A stretch of 64,000 bases of DNA from Neurospora intermedia. Taxonomy: Eukaryota; Ascomycota; Sordariomycetes; Sordariales; Sordariaceae. This document shows, in pieces, positions 21,667 to 33,141 of the stretch. How positions within the stretch are numbered: position 1 is the first letter of the stretch; each line of letters begins with the position of its first letter. The translations under genes were made by a program, and so were the position numbers. Below the pieces are notes generated by a model that did not search any database, was not told the DNA's origin, and was given only the letters and a program-made list of their open reading frames with translations. The stretch spans positions 682,001 to 746,000 of the forward strand of contig BTPP01000010.1 of NCBI GenBank assembly GCA_037102815.1. Direction: 5' to 3'.

Positions 21667-23590
21667 TTTTTTGAGTTCAAGTGTGGTGTATTGCAAACAT
21701 TGACAACTGTCCATTGTTGTCATCGGAACTTTGGGCGAGGGACATGCGATAAGAAATGTATTCTGCCTTATCGGCTCACCGCCTGCCGGCTTGGAGAGCT
21801 GTTGACAGCCGAGAGCTCTTCCCTTGGATGCCCGGCCCAAGCTCCATTCCTAGAAGAGCAGCCCACAGCGGGAAAGCTTTTGTCGTTCGGGGGCCCTTGC
21901 CGCCCGCTGCCGTGCCTTTCCCGTCGTCATCTCGGTGATCTGGTTGTTGTTTCTGCTCGGAGGAGGTCCATGTGGTGTACACTAACTACTGGCTCCGATC
22001 GGGTCTGATCAACCTGCCGAACTCAACGACGATCATTCCAAAATGACTTTCCCAGATCAATACTACTAGTGTGTCTTTTTGTTTTTCTGTTCCTCACACT
22101 AAAAAAAGAATGTCCTCTCTGTCGGCGGCGCTGGGTGGCTTGCTCTCCCGCTACAATTGGCTTTTGGGCTGGGAATGAGCATGGCCGGAAACCTGCCTCT
22201 AGGTAGGTGAGCTTGAAGCTTACGGTTGCACCATAATCTATCAAAAACATCTCAAGTTATCATCCCCGCTACATACAAGTCATCACGAACTAGAGGTACC
22301 ACCCTCCAACTTCTTCCAGAAGGTGTTGCGTACCCATATCATACACTACATAGCGCCTCGCGATGGCTTCAACCATTTCCAAAAACCTGTAGCACATGGG
22401 TCATTTGCCTGCGAATGCGACATTCAAACACCCAAGAACACTGTTGACCTTCACACTTCGGGCAACCGCCAAGTACCTCTTCTTGCCTGTGATTGGACGG
22501 TTCCCCCGACTTTGGCGCTTAGCTCTGAAAAAGAATTGGTTGGATCTCGGACGACGGACGACGCCAACGGATCACACTGTAACGGGAGAGGGACATTCAG
22601 CGATCGGCACTACACTACCGCAGGGTCAAGCCAGCTAGCTGGATGTACCTTTCTTATCTCACGAGGAAACTTTAGAGACAACTCGATTTGGATTTCATCG
22701 TTATCTTCTTTGAGATTTTGATGCAAGTCCCGCGATGTTCGATGCCATTGAAAACGGAGCATGGCAAAATCCATCCAGCCAGGTGGTAGCGGCTGCCGCG
22801 CTGATCAAGTGTTGGTGATAGTAGCGTGCAGCACCGGAGGACGAGGGTTCAATCACATTGGCCGGGTCTTCGACATGAGTTTGCTCCGTCTTAGCGAGTC
22901 GCCTGCAGGACCGAGGCGAAACGGCGATCCCATTGGCTGGACAGTCATGATCACTAACAGGGGCCTCGACCTCTCTTCAGCCGTCTTCCCCTTTTCTCTC
23001 TTTTGCCGTCGTGAGATTCTCTCAACCTTGTGAGGAGAAGCGTATGCCGGACTGGGGGTCACATCCACTGGGCAGGGGGGTCCAAGGCGGAACCCAAGTC
23101 GCTGCCGTCACCAACGGCCCCAGTCCTGTGTGCCGATGGGTCTCTGTTGAGTTGACAAGGCCTGGGCGGCTGCGGCCTGGCGGGATAGGAAGCACAGGAT
23201 GGTTCGCATTGGTTCATGTCGTGAGATATACCTACCTGCCATGACCCGACTAGTCATTCCTTCGGTCTCTCTCCGAAATCCTTTCTTCTCATCAGCCCAA
23301 AAGCCCCTCCTTCGACATCAAATCCGAATATCTGACCTGAGACATCCATCAACTTTCAATATCATCATCCAGAACATCGAAAGTATCTTCATCAGCATAC
23401 GCCAAGTACATTAAGCAGGTCACACATCTTGGATCAGCACAAATTCAGTCGACAGGGTCACGAAAAGCCAGTTCAGAAAACTCGAAAAGAAGAGGAGGAC
23501 TCGACTTTGGTTCCGAAAGGGAGGAATACGTGAAGACTCCGGTTTCTCAAACACTCGACTCAATCTCAAACATACACACAACTATACACC
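21667..23590. other. Long intergenic region, no supported gene
   Basis: About 1.9 kb. Short overlapping open frames only. ACCTACC-type motifs occur near 22200 and 23230. A GGTTCAATC string near 22848 resembles a tRNA B box but no cloverleaf forms. Confidence 0.4.
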
Positions 23591-24476
23591 ATGCTCACAT
23601 CAACACTCCTCGCCCTCGCCAGCGCGACGCTGGCTTCCGCCCACACTGTCATCACATACCCCGGGTGGAGGGGCAACAACCTAAAAGACAATGAAGAGTT
23701 TCCCTACGGCATGCAATGGACATATCCTTGTAAGTACTTATCCCATCCATCAGCCCATCATCTCGAACACCACTTCAACCCCACGCCCATCCCCATATCG
23801 CTCACCAAACCCACCGGCTAACCATACCCTCTCTCTCTTTTCACATATAGGCGGCGGTCTCACCCTCACCCAGAACCGCACCTACTGGCCCACAACAGGC
23901 GGCGCCATCTCTTTCCAACCAGGCTGGTTCCAAGGCCACGCGACAGCTTTCATCTACGTTAACCTCGGCGTCGGCAACGACGGTCCCGACGGCGGGCCGA
24001 AGAACATGAGTTTCCCCATGGTCAGCCCATTCCAGATCATCGGGCCCGGAAAGAACCCGTACCCGGGCACCTTTTGTCTGCCGCAGGTGTCGACTCCCGC
24101 CGGGTTTGAGTTCAAGGAAGGTGATAATGCGACGATTCAGCTTGTCGAGTTGGCGATTCATGGTGCTGCTTTGTATTCGGTATGTCATTGTTGTTGTTGT
24201 TCTCCTCTCTCTCACCTCTTGGGTCTATAAGAAAAATACTAATAACAACAGTGCGTCGACATCACCTTTGTCCCACCCGGTGACCCGCGCGTCGCCCAAG
24301 TCAACGAGTCCAACTGCTTCAACAGCACCGACCTCGGCGCCGCCGACCTGTACACCATCAACATCCTCGAGTCCGGCCGCGACAAGCTGGCGCTCGCCAC
24401 CAGTGCCGCTGCCTCGCTCGCCCGGATGGCGGGCTGGGTTCCTCTTGTTGCTGGTGGGTTGTGGATGACGCTATAA
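23591..24476 (+). CDS. BIM1/X325-type copper protein, GPI-anchored
   Basis: A secreted copper-binding protein with LPMO-like fold (X325 family; related to the Cryptococcus copper acquisition factor BIM1). Exons are 23591-23729, 23851-24179 and 24252-24476 (230 residues). The signal peptide is about 17 residues, ending SATLASA. Cleavage would expose His1 in HTVITYPGWRG, the first ligand of the copper brace. A second His is in WFQGHATAF, and cysteines for disulfides are visible (WTYPCGG, GTFCLP, LYSCVD, ESNCF). Several N-x-S/T glycosylation sites are present. The C-terminus has a Ser/Ala-rich linker and a hydrophobic tail (MAGWVPLVAGGLWMTL), the GPI-attachment pattern. Family members bind copper but lack known polysaccharide-cleaving activity. 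Confidence 0.87.
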
Positions 24477-25463
24477 GTAGCCTCCCCCCCTGGGGAAAAG
24501 AAACATCGGTTTGATGGATGTTCATATGGGGCAAAATGAGAAGCGGGTTCGAATTCAAATGATACGATGACGTTCAAGAAAAGGGGATGATGATTACTAA
24601 AAACATCGACTCACAACAACTCGATGAGGTCGGGTGGTTGGGTGACTGAGATGTGCTGAGATGAGATAATACGAGGAGATAACAACCTTGTCTATGTGGC
24701 TGTTAGGCGCCAACGACAACGAGAGGCAAGGTATCGATTATTTGATGGAAAGATCGATTTGTCCACTAGGCGTTTATCTGGGAAACAGGAAAGGAAGGTG
24801 GATTGGAACCATTTTTTTCTAAACAAGATTCCCCGGCGCGGGCGACGGCAGGCGCGCGTTTCCAATTCTTCTTTCTGTCGATTTGTATATACCTCTTTCC
24901 TCTTTCATCCTTTGCTATTTTCGCGACTATGAGATGAACAAAGACTGAAGCCAGTTGATATGGACCACTGATGTCTCAGTGAACGTTTCCCGAGTGTACT
25001 ATTTGTTGCTTGACGCAAAAGCCTTCCACTTGACCACATTAACTTCACAATGACATTGTTTCTGGGTTTATGCGTTGACCATGGTTTTGATAAAACTCAA
25101 ATAGGTACCATTATCATAGATTTCACTCAACTGTTCGTCTCATCTGCTCACTGCACCGTTTGATCACATCAGATGATCGGTTCGGCAAACAGCCGGGCGC
25201 TTACTCGAACATGTCATCGAAAGATACCTACTGCAACCTCCATGAACGTGGCGAGACGATAAGAACGTGGTAGCGCACAACCCATGACCAGGTGGTCAGA
25301 GTTCAAGATCATCTGTATCTACTGAACGTGCTCAGCTCTACGCCGGCTAGGCTCACTGGTGCTATATGGTAACTGCATTGACCGCCGTCAAATAACCCCT
25401 CCATCTCCACGTCCCTTGCTATAGTGATATCAGACCCATGCATTCACTCTTTTCCCGACTTCC
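24477..25463. other. Intergenic between convergent genes
   Basis: About 1 kb between the BIM1-like gene and the 3' end of the Doa1/PLAA gene. No supported gene is seen. Confidence 0.45.
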
Positions 25464-28002
25464 TCACGCCCGAATATACGAGAGACACTCCTGAATAACG
25501 TCCTTGAGGCGCTGCTCCTGAGTCTGCCCGATCACCGGAGTCAACCAAGCATCGACTCCCTGCTTCTTCGCCTCCGCTACCGGCTGTGGGCCAATAGAAA
25601 GAACCATGCCAAGCGCCATTAGAGCGCGGAACAGGACTTCAGGATCTTTCTGCTTACGCACGGTTGCCTCGACAATCATGATGAGAAGCGCAATCTCGTC
25701 CAAGTTCGCATCCAACTTCCTTTCTCTGTAGAATAGGCAAGCAAAGTTGAAGGCCGCCGAAGTCAGGGCAATCTGGAAATTGTTGTTCTCGGCGCCAATC
25801 ACGCCCTTATCCCCGTCGAGACCAACAATGTGCCCCATAAAGGAGAGAATATCGCCGGCCTTGCTGGCTACGAGCTTCCGGCCGTCGTCAAGCTTGAAAA
25901 GGTTGACAATGGTACGAAGAGCCATCATGACGCTGTTAGCATTTGCTTTTGTTGCGTCAAGCTTGTTGGCGATAAAGTCGCTCAGTGAGCCATCTGCAGT
26001 TACAGTGTCCTCCACGTCAAGTGCTCCCCTGACCGCAATGTCGATGATGTCGCCATAGCGGTCATCTGTGATGGAAGCCGCGGCAGGCCAGGCGGCGAGG
26101 CAACGGAGAATATCTAGCGCTGGCAGCCTGTCCGCGTACGGCCACTGAGTGACAAGTGTGAGGAGAATGGGTTTTGATGCGTCCAAGTTGGCCAACTTTC
26201 CGGCAGCAGAAGCTGGCTGAAGCAGCTGCTTGACAAGCTCCTCAAGAATCTCAACGTTATCGGGGTTCATCGCAATATGCTTGTTCCCGGCCTGAATGTG
26301 CTTGGTGTTGAGCGTCTTGAGTCTAGCAAGGGCCGGCTCAAGTTTACCGTTGGTCAAACTGAGGAACTCGGTATGCGGCAAGTATTTAGGCTTCGTAGGT
26401 TGACTCTCCTGGCCAGGTATGTACCTAGAGTCGGTACCGTAAGGGTCGCTCGAGGGGGCCTCCTGAGCCTGTCCTAGGGTGGCACCCTGAGTATTCTGTG
26501 TGATGAAGTTGGCCACGTTGTCGAGATACGAGATCGGGAGTTCATTATCACCAAGGAACTTGGTGGCCGCGTCGTACGGATTCTGCGACAGGTTGTAAGG
26601 GAGCTTCAGTGGTGGCTTGCCATCCTCAATATCCACGTCGAAGACGTAATCGTACTCTTGGCCATTGTACGACACCTTTTTGCCACTACTACCGGCAGAA
26701 TCAACGACTGTTCCGACGTGGATCCACTGTTGTTGACCTGCATAACATGTTAGCTTGGTTCACAGACTAAGGGCGGGCTAGTTGCACTCACCCATGGACC
26801 ATTGGTAGGCGCCAATGGTGCCATCCTCCTCCCTAATCATCTTGATCTGGCCATCCTTGGTCCCGGAATTGGTTTGCATCCAGTCCTTGGTATCAAGCTT
26901 CTCCTTGTTGATATTAGAGCCGACCTGCTGTTGTGGGATTGCAGAGCTTCGGACAGACTCTTCAAACTGGGCGATGGTTTGGGTGTCCGCTGTCCGATCA
27001 GCGCTCCGGGTAAAGACACGGGCCATATTGTCGCTGGCACCGGACACAATGTCGCCATTTTCGGGACAGACGGCCACAGTCCACACCGAGATGGCAGGGT
27101 GTGTAATAGTTTGGATGCATTCGGAGCCCCTCCAGATTCTCAAAGTGCGGTCTTCTCCAGAACTGACAATTTCGCCGGTGGGTAGGGCGGCAAGTGAGTA
27201 AATGAAGCTGTCGTGGCCCTGAAGATTTCCCACCTCTTTTCCTGACAACTTCCATAGCCGAATGACGCTATCATTACCGGCACTGGCGAAATCAGCACCG
27301 CTGGGGTGCCCCTTCAGACCTGAGGGAAGCTTGCATAATGCGCGCACAACATCACCGGTACTGAGGGTGCGTGAAGCTTCGATTTCGAGGCCCGTCGCGC
27401 CTTTTAGTCGGAAGATCCGTATGTTGTTATCGGCGCTGCCGGTAATAATGGTATCCGCGTCGTATGCGAGGACTGTCCAGACACCTCTGTTGTCCATGTT
27501 ATGGACGAGCACATGGGCCATCTCCCAAGTAGCAGTATTCCAAACGATCGCTTTGCCATCCCAGCTGCCAGAAACAAGCCATTTCCCGTCGGGCGAGACG
27601 TCGAGTGTGCACACATTGTGACCATGTCCAACTAGGAGTCGCTCGGCATTGATATCAGGTGTCGCATTCGGCTTCTTGACCTCGATGATGGGCTCGGCGC
27701 CGCCTGAAACAACCAGGCCGTCGGGGTATTCGCCAGTAGGTGGAATGAAGGTGAGAGAGTTGATGTAGCCGTGGCCTTGGCTCACGATAGTGTCGTCGAA
27801 GGGTGACTGGCTTGTCGCCTTGCGCCAAAGTCGAACAGTGTGGTCTCGGGAGGCAGAGAGGACGACGTTAGCTGCTGGAAAGCTAACTGCCCGAACCTGG
27901 ATGACGCACGTGTTAGCTTTGAATGACGGGCCTCTTAATCGCCGTACTGACATCAGATTCGTGGCCCTTTAGTTGGGCTGAGAGCTTGAACTCCTGCACC
28001 AT
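25464..28002 (-). CDS. Doa1/Ufd3/PLAA ubiquitin-binding WD40 protein
   Basis: A Cdc48/p97 cofactor that binds ubiquitin and acts in protein degradation, ubiquitin recycling and endosomal/mitochondrial quality control. Exons are 27952-28002, 26792-27896 and 25464-26737 (809 residues). The N-terminal seven-bladed WD40 propeller begins LSAQLKGHESDVRAVSF and continues to about residue 320. A linker leads to the PFU domain (about 370-480), with QWIHVGTVVD, YNGQEYDYVFDVDIEDG and LKLPYN. The C-terminal PUL domain is an armadillo-like helical repeat from about 540 (FLSLTNGKLEPALARL) to the end. The order and length match yeast Doa1 and human PLAA. The reading frame crosses both introns with correct phase. 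Homology is firm. Confidence 0.96.
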
Positions 28003-29538
28003 CTTTGTTGTCGTTGTTGGGACCTCGGCTGATAATGATGGGTCAGATACGGGGGCGGGGTTCAGTCGTGGCGGCGAGCGTGCTCCTTGAGTCGACAACG
28101 GGACAACGCTGGCGTACACGGGTCTCAGAAGGGCAATATAAGTCGTGGTTTGGTGCTCGAGCAGGTTGAAGGCGAAATAGCACGTGAATGGAAGCGAAAG
28201 GGACGCGCTTGATTTGTAAGAAAACCGAGGGTATACTGATGCTGGGAAAATAGAAGGAATGGGAATTGGGTCGAAGTTCCGATGGCAGGAGCGGTCCTCA
28301 GCTTCCTCCCTGCGAACCTCGCTGACAGATGACGAACTGGAGTTGCGGATACCACCGCCCGTATCGATATCGGCAGGGGCGGTTGGCGGGGCATCGCTGT
28401 CGGGTCGTTGAACGTTGCCTGTGTTAGGTTCCCGTCCTGTTGACGCACCCGACCTGGCAGGAGGCGGGGGAGCTTGAGCCACTGGGACCCGGGGGGTTAG
28501 GTTGATACACTAGTAGGTGTACGGACAGGAGAGGTTCCTCTGGTCAATCCTTCCCTTGCCCTTTTACTAGAGGTATGTACATTAGTTCAGGTGACTGAGC
28601 CTCGCCGGGCTGCAATCACGTCACTTTTATTTGGACTATTTGCCCTATCATTGTCGTTTGGAGTTGTCAAAATCCCGTTTTCAGGTATTGTAAAGGTTGA
28701 CGATTGTGTACGCCTTGACTTACAAGCTCGGGTTAACGTTGACTTATTATCACCGCGATTCACATATCACTAAACACTGCAAGCTACGAGTAAAGACAAC
28801 ACCATAGTATGTTTCTGTGTAAATAGTTGTCGTAATATTCTAGGTACCTATTCGGTTAATCTACTCCCTGGTCTTGTTGGTTCCTTCAATCTCAAATGGC
28901 GATAGAACCTAGGGCTGTCATCGATCTGATGCCTACCTCTAGCATCCGCGTTGCCCCTGCTGAAGCCTGCAGGCAGGCATAGTAGAGGTTAGGTAGGCTC
29001 GCGGCCGCCCCCTGCCTGCCGGTGGCATCCGCTTTCAGCGGGTAGTCCCTACAGACTCCGCAAGGGGCATCTGTGACGGAGGGGACACCCTAAACGGCAA
29101 CCAGGTGCCACCAGTGCATCGCCCCGTTGCAGCCAGAGCAAACGCCAAACCCATTCTTTCTCCTCTTAATTACCTACTCTTGACGGCGCCACGACCTAGA
29201 GATATGATCACCACTCTGGCATCATCTCTCCATTTCTTTTCCGGTTAAATACGACGATTTTGGGCTCTCCCTCTTCACGACCGTTACGCTTTCCATTCCT
29301 TTGTCCGACTCTTCGACTCGACTTCGTTGCGAAACTGACGATAGATTTGCCCCTCCTGGCTTTGATCATACACGGCGTCATCACCAACGTTTTCTTCGAT
29401 ACTCCAGGCCGCCTCTCCACGCATACTCCTCACTAATCGACGGGAATCACTGCCTTTATTTCTCTTCAAGGGACGACCGCCGTTCAGGCTTCTTATATCC
29501 TGCTCCAGTCCTTACATATTACTACATCACGATCCACA
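28003..29538. other. Divergent intergenic region, Doa1 / STRAP
   Basis: A 1.5-kb shared upstream region. A GC-rich block with inverted and repeated segments lies at 28929-29075. No supported gene is seen. Confidence 0.5.
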
Positions 29539-30671
29539 ATGACCGAACCCGCGCGCCGCCAGACAGTCCCTTTGACCTGCCATGGCCACTCGCGGCCTGT
29601 CACCCACTTGAGCTTCTCCCCACTTGAAAAGGAGGATTCCTACTACATGATCTCTTCTTGCAAAGGTACCCACGGGTCTTTTACGGGTTAGCCAACAACT
29701 ATACATGACGACGGTTACTGACGTGGCTCTTTACTACAGATGGCAACCCAATGCTCCGCGACGGCCAAACTGGTGATTGGATCGGCACCTTCCTAGGACA
29801 CAAGGGAGCTACATGGCAAGCAAGGCTTAGCCCTGATGCATCGACCGCTGCCACTTCGTCTGCGGACTTCAGTGCCAAGATCTGGGACACCCACACCGGC
29901 GAACTGCTCTATGTCCTCAAGCATGACCATATTGTCCGCGCCATTGCCTATCCGTACGAAAACTCCGGACTGCTGGCAACTGGCGGATACGAGAAGAAGC
30001 TTCGCATCTTTGACCTGGCGGATCAGAGGCCGGCTACTTCACCATCGGGCACCAGTCCCGAACCAGTCACAATTGACGCATCCAAAGCTTTTGAGATTGG
30101 CGAAGGGGTACACAAAGATATCATCAAGTTCATCGTCTGGGCTCGCGACCCCAACGTAATCATCACCGCGTCTGGCGATACGCTGCGCTGGTTCGATCTT
30201 CCCTCTCGCCGTTGTGTGCGTGAGGCGAAACTGGAAGGCGAGATCAAGTCATGCGAGCTGGTTTCACTTGCGCCTTCGCATAGCGCTCCTACCGACATTG
30301 GCGGCGGTTTGCCTGTTCTGGCGGTGGCTGCGGGAAAAACCGCCTATTTTTGGGGTGGAAGCCGAGCTGAGGATGAGCTCAAGAGGATCACGCTTCCCCA
30401 TGGAATTGCTAGTGTTGGGCTGGACCTGAAGGGCAGAAAATTTGTTGTTGGCGAAGAACCGGGTACTTGGGCTCGCGTCTACACCTGGGACGAGGGCCAG
30501 GAAATCGATGTACACAAGGGCCACCACGGCCCGATCTGGTCCATTGCGTTCTCTCCCGACGGCAATTTGTATGCAACTGGGTCAGAGGATGGCACAATCA
30601 AGATGTGGAAGAACTGTGACGGCTATTACGGGCTCTGGCGTGGGGGTGTATCCGGCAGTGGCACCGACTAG
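29539..30671 (+). CDS. STRAP-like WD40 protein (Unrip family)
   Basis: Homologue of serine/threonine kinase receptor-associated protein/Unrip, a seven-bladed WD40 scaffold linked to the SMN complex and kinase signalling in animals. Exons are 29539-29665 and 29740-30671, giving 352 residues; human STRAP is 350. WD repeats are visible: LTCHGHSRPVTHLSFSP, FLGHKGATWQARLSPD, HDHIVRAIAYPY with GGYEKKLRIFDL, then HKDIIKFIVW, and the last HHGPIWSIAFSPDG with GSEDGTIKMWK. The family ends shortly after YGLW, as here (GVSGSGTD). The TAG stop (30669-30671) is followed by 130 open codons in the same frame, described separately. It is the expected end of the core domain, so the 352-residue form is surely made. 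Function in fungi is not known from the sequence. Confidence 0.93.
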
Positions 30672-31064
30672 GAGAAGAAGCATCAATGCCCCGATTTTGG
30701 CTCAGCGAAGGAGTACTCTTCCCAACAGACGACGGGTGTATTCAAGGATATCACCAACCAAGGCGTTGCTACGCCTGATGTTCTTGATCTTCTCAGCTTC
30801 GAGGTTCCGGTCACATCGGCCGTGAATCCTCACTCTGATCTACTCCTCAGCTATTCGCCAAGCAAGTACGATAAGCCCCTTTCACCCGTCCGTCTGAGGC
30901 GTCACGCCAACAAGGCATCTCCTCTCAGGTTTGAGATTGATGTCGAGTCACCCTCCGATACCACTTCCGACCTTTTGCTCAGCTATTCGCCGAATAAGTA
31001 CGATAAGCCCTTGTCGCCTGTTCGTTTGACCCGCAATACCAGACCGGCATCCACCCTGCGTTGA
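30672..31064 (+). CDS. In-frame extension downstream of the STRAP stop (130 codons)
   Basis: The frame of the STRAP-like gene continues for 130 codons after its TAG, ending TGA (31062-31064), with no in-frame ATG. It contains a duplicated 23-codon unit at 30834-30902 and 30966-31034 (LLLSYSPxKYDKPLSPVRL). Of 13 codons that differ between the copies, 11 are synonymous, which suggests selection on protein sequence in this frame. The rest is Ser/Pro/Asp-rich and probably disordered. No family is recognised. Possible routes are stop-loss by A-to-I editing (UAG to UGG), readthrough, unseen splicing, or an exon of another transcript. The only phase-0 donor close by gives a 24-nt intron, too short. 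It could also be a dead remnant, but the synonymous pattern argues against recent decay. Confidence 0.55.
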   Translation, partial: EKKHQCPDFGSAKEYSSQQTTGVFKDITNQGVATPDVLDLLSFEVPVTSAVNPHSDLLLSYSPSKYDKPLSPVRLRRHANKASPLRFEIDVESPSDTTSDLLLSYSPNKYDKPLSPVRLTRNTRPASTLR

Positions 31065-31704
31065 GCTATGTTCGAGATCCGCTTGAAGCTACAAAGCACA
31101 TACATATTAGGCTGTGGCTAGGTACCTCTGAATATGCTTTATTCTTCTCGACAGCATCTGGGCTGACAAGGTCTTCCAAGGGTATTGCTGCTATGCCAAG
31201 ACATACCCCGTTGCGCAAGGTAGATGAAAGAAATCGTGATTATGGATGGCAAGGGCACTTGTATTAGACGATAGACGTCCCGTATATGCTGGTTTACGTG
31301 GGATCATCTTATCTTATACCATGCTGGTTATTATGCTTTGCTCATTTGTGTTTACCAGATCAGGGGGTGAAGATATCGACGAGGTCATAATTCGTTGGTG
31401 TTGCCCACTCGAGACTCGACGAGGAAATGAAAATACCAAACAATTAGAAATCCGCATAGTGTTCCCAGCCAAAGTGTTGTGATCCGATTCGTTTAGTGGC
31501 GAGATTCACACACTTGATCGAGCAATGACCAGACGGCACATTACATCATCCAGCTGCCACACAATCAATTGTTTCCCATTGTGGTTTTACCCTACCAAGC
31601 AGTCATGCCACTGCACGACCATCCAGTTGCCAATTTGCATCTGCTTTGACTCACTGGATCGGGTTTGTGCAACACTCCTTCCCCAAGTTCAAGGAAGAGC
31701 ATCA
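31065..31704. other. Intergenic, no supported gene
   Basis: About 640 bp up to the small-gene promoter. No supported gene is seen. Confidence 0.4.
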
Positions 31705-31712
31705 TATATAAG
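31705..31712 (+). promoter_or_regulatory. TATA box (TATATAAG) of the 79-residue protein gene
   Basis: Located 153 bp upstream of the ATG at 31865 and followed by a pyrimidine/CA-rich leader typical of well-expressed fungal genes. Confidence 0.45.
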
Positions 31713-31864
31713 CTGAAGGGACCCCCAAACTTTTTCCATCTCCAATCTCGAATCAAATCAATCCACTCGCCACGACATCCTCTTCCACCCTGAACTCACT
31801 CCAATGCTATCATAGCCTTTGCCCAAAATACTTTCTTAGACTGTCAAACCTTAGTTTTTCAACC

Positions 31865-32104
31865 ATGGGTCGCAGCTACGACAAGGCGGCCAGGGCCACC
31901 AATATTGAACCTCCCTTGCAGTGGACCGACCAGACCACGCACAAGTATTGCGGCAAGCCAGACCGCGGTCGCATCGGCAAGCCAAACAAAGCCCAGAAGT
32001 GCGACGACTGTCAAGCCGTTAAGGCGCACAGGGCCAAGGAATTCCAAAAGGATACAGACATTCGCCGACAAGAGAAGTTGGACTGGACGCTCAGTTACGA
32101 CTAA
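31865..32104 (+). CDS. Small unknown protein with two Cys pairs (79 aa)
   Basis: Not recognised. A single exon with a good start context (CAACCATGG) and a TATA box 153 bp upstream. The product is hydrophilic and basic. It has cysteines in HKYCGKPDRG and QKCDDCQ, with a nearby His (KAHRAKEF), and could bind one metal ion. It ends DWTLSYD, then TAA/CTGATC with a T-rich 3' flank. There is no signal peptide or membrane span. A nuclear or cytosolic stress/conidiation-type protein is possible but unproven. Confidence 0.6.
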   Translation: MGRSYDKAARATNIEPPLQWTDQTTHKYCGKPDRGRIGKPNKAQKCDDCQAVKAHRAKEFQKDTDIRRQEKLDWTLSYD

Positions 32105-33034
32105 CTGATCATCATTGATCCTGTCTCCGAGACGCGGCTTTCCTGCTGTTACCTTTTTTTCCCTTTATCTTCTTTTCTCCTCTCGATTTAACTTTGCTAC
32201 TATATCGCTGCGCCGCGGAGGGCGATAATCCCGCGACGATGGTTTACGTGATACAATACACAAGATGGACGGCGTTTTCTGTATCATCGATAGATATTGG
32301 TTGGTGGAAGTACTGTGTGTTCTGGCGATGAATGGTACTTTTGTTTTTAGGTACTGAACCTATCTTGGTCGAATTCAGATAGCCACAGGCTGACACTCAT
32401 ATAGGTTTTCCAGACGGTGAACTTGACATGGGAAGATGTAGGGTAGAATGCGATCGGACTCGAACGGGAGCAGTGTTTGTGCTTGGACTTACATGATGCT
32501 TGTCGCTATCAGCTGGAAACAATGGATATCAGACGGATCATTTCTACCCGGCTGAAAGATAGTTCTGCCACTAGTAAGGGGCAGGAAAGCTGATAGTAAC
32601 AGGGGAAACACTAGGCTCGCGTCTCCCTGTTCGATCCATAAATCATAACCAACAGCTACCTGTCCTGTCACACAGAGTGAATCACGGCAATGACAGCAAA
32701 TACACTGGTGGTAACTGCTAAGCGTTCTAGGGGGTATAGATCATCGCACGCGATTAGGCTGCCCAACTGTGGGTTGTTTTTTTGGGAACCACATCCAAGC
32801 CACTACGATCTTGTGCACGCAAGGCGGCTGGTACAAGAAAACGGCAAACCGCATATCACTCAACACGTACTATACGTCTTCTGGTACTGTGCCAATAATG
32901 GTAAAATGGATGGATGGTGATGTATTGAGAGGTTGAGACCCAACATGTTCAAAGGTGTAGCAGTTTCGGTAGCCTACTATAATGACAACTTCCAAACCAG
33001 TTCTCCAACAAGAAATCGGACCATATCAGTTCAA
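32105..33034. other. Intergenic, no supported gene
   Basis: About 930 bp upstream of tRNA-Glu. Only short frames are present. Confidence 0.4.
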
Positions 33035-33126
33035 TCGGGTATGGTGTAGCGGTAACATCGTTGACTCTCACTTCTCAGGAGTGACTGCTCTCTCAACAGC
33101 CCCGGGTTCGACTCCCGGTATCCGAG
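33035..33126 (+). tRNA. tRNA-Glu(CTC) with 21-nt intron
   Basis: Folded by eye. Acceptor TCGGGTA pairs with TATCCGA (one G-T pair). The D arm includes GTGTAGCGGTAACAT, the anticodon stem is GTTGA/TCAAC and the T arm CCGGG-TTCGACT-CCCGG. Loop CTCTCAC is the glutamate CTC loop; the anticodon is at 33067-33069. A 21-nt intron (33071-33091) sits after position 37, the canonical site. The discriminator is G. Confidence 0.92.
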
Positions 33127-33133
33127 TCTCCAA

Positions 33134-33141
33134 ATTTTTTT
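33134..33141 (+). terminator. Pol III terminator of tRNA-Glu
   Basis: A run of seven T directly downstream of the tRNA 3' end. Confidence 0.7.

Noticed and set aside
22836-22860. B-box-like GGTTCAATC
   Set aside because: No A box, stems or anticodon arm in the expected places.
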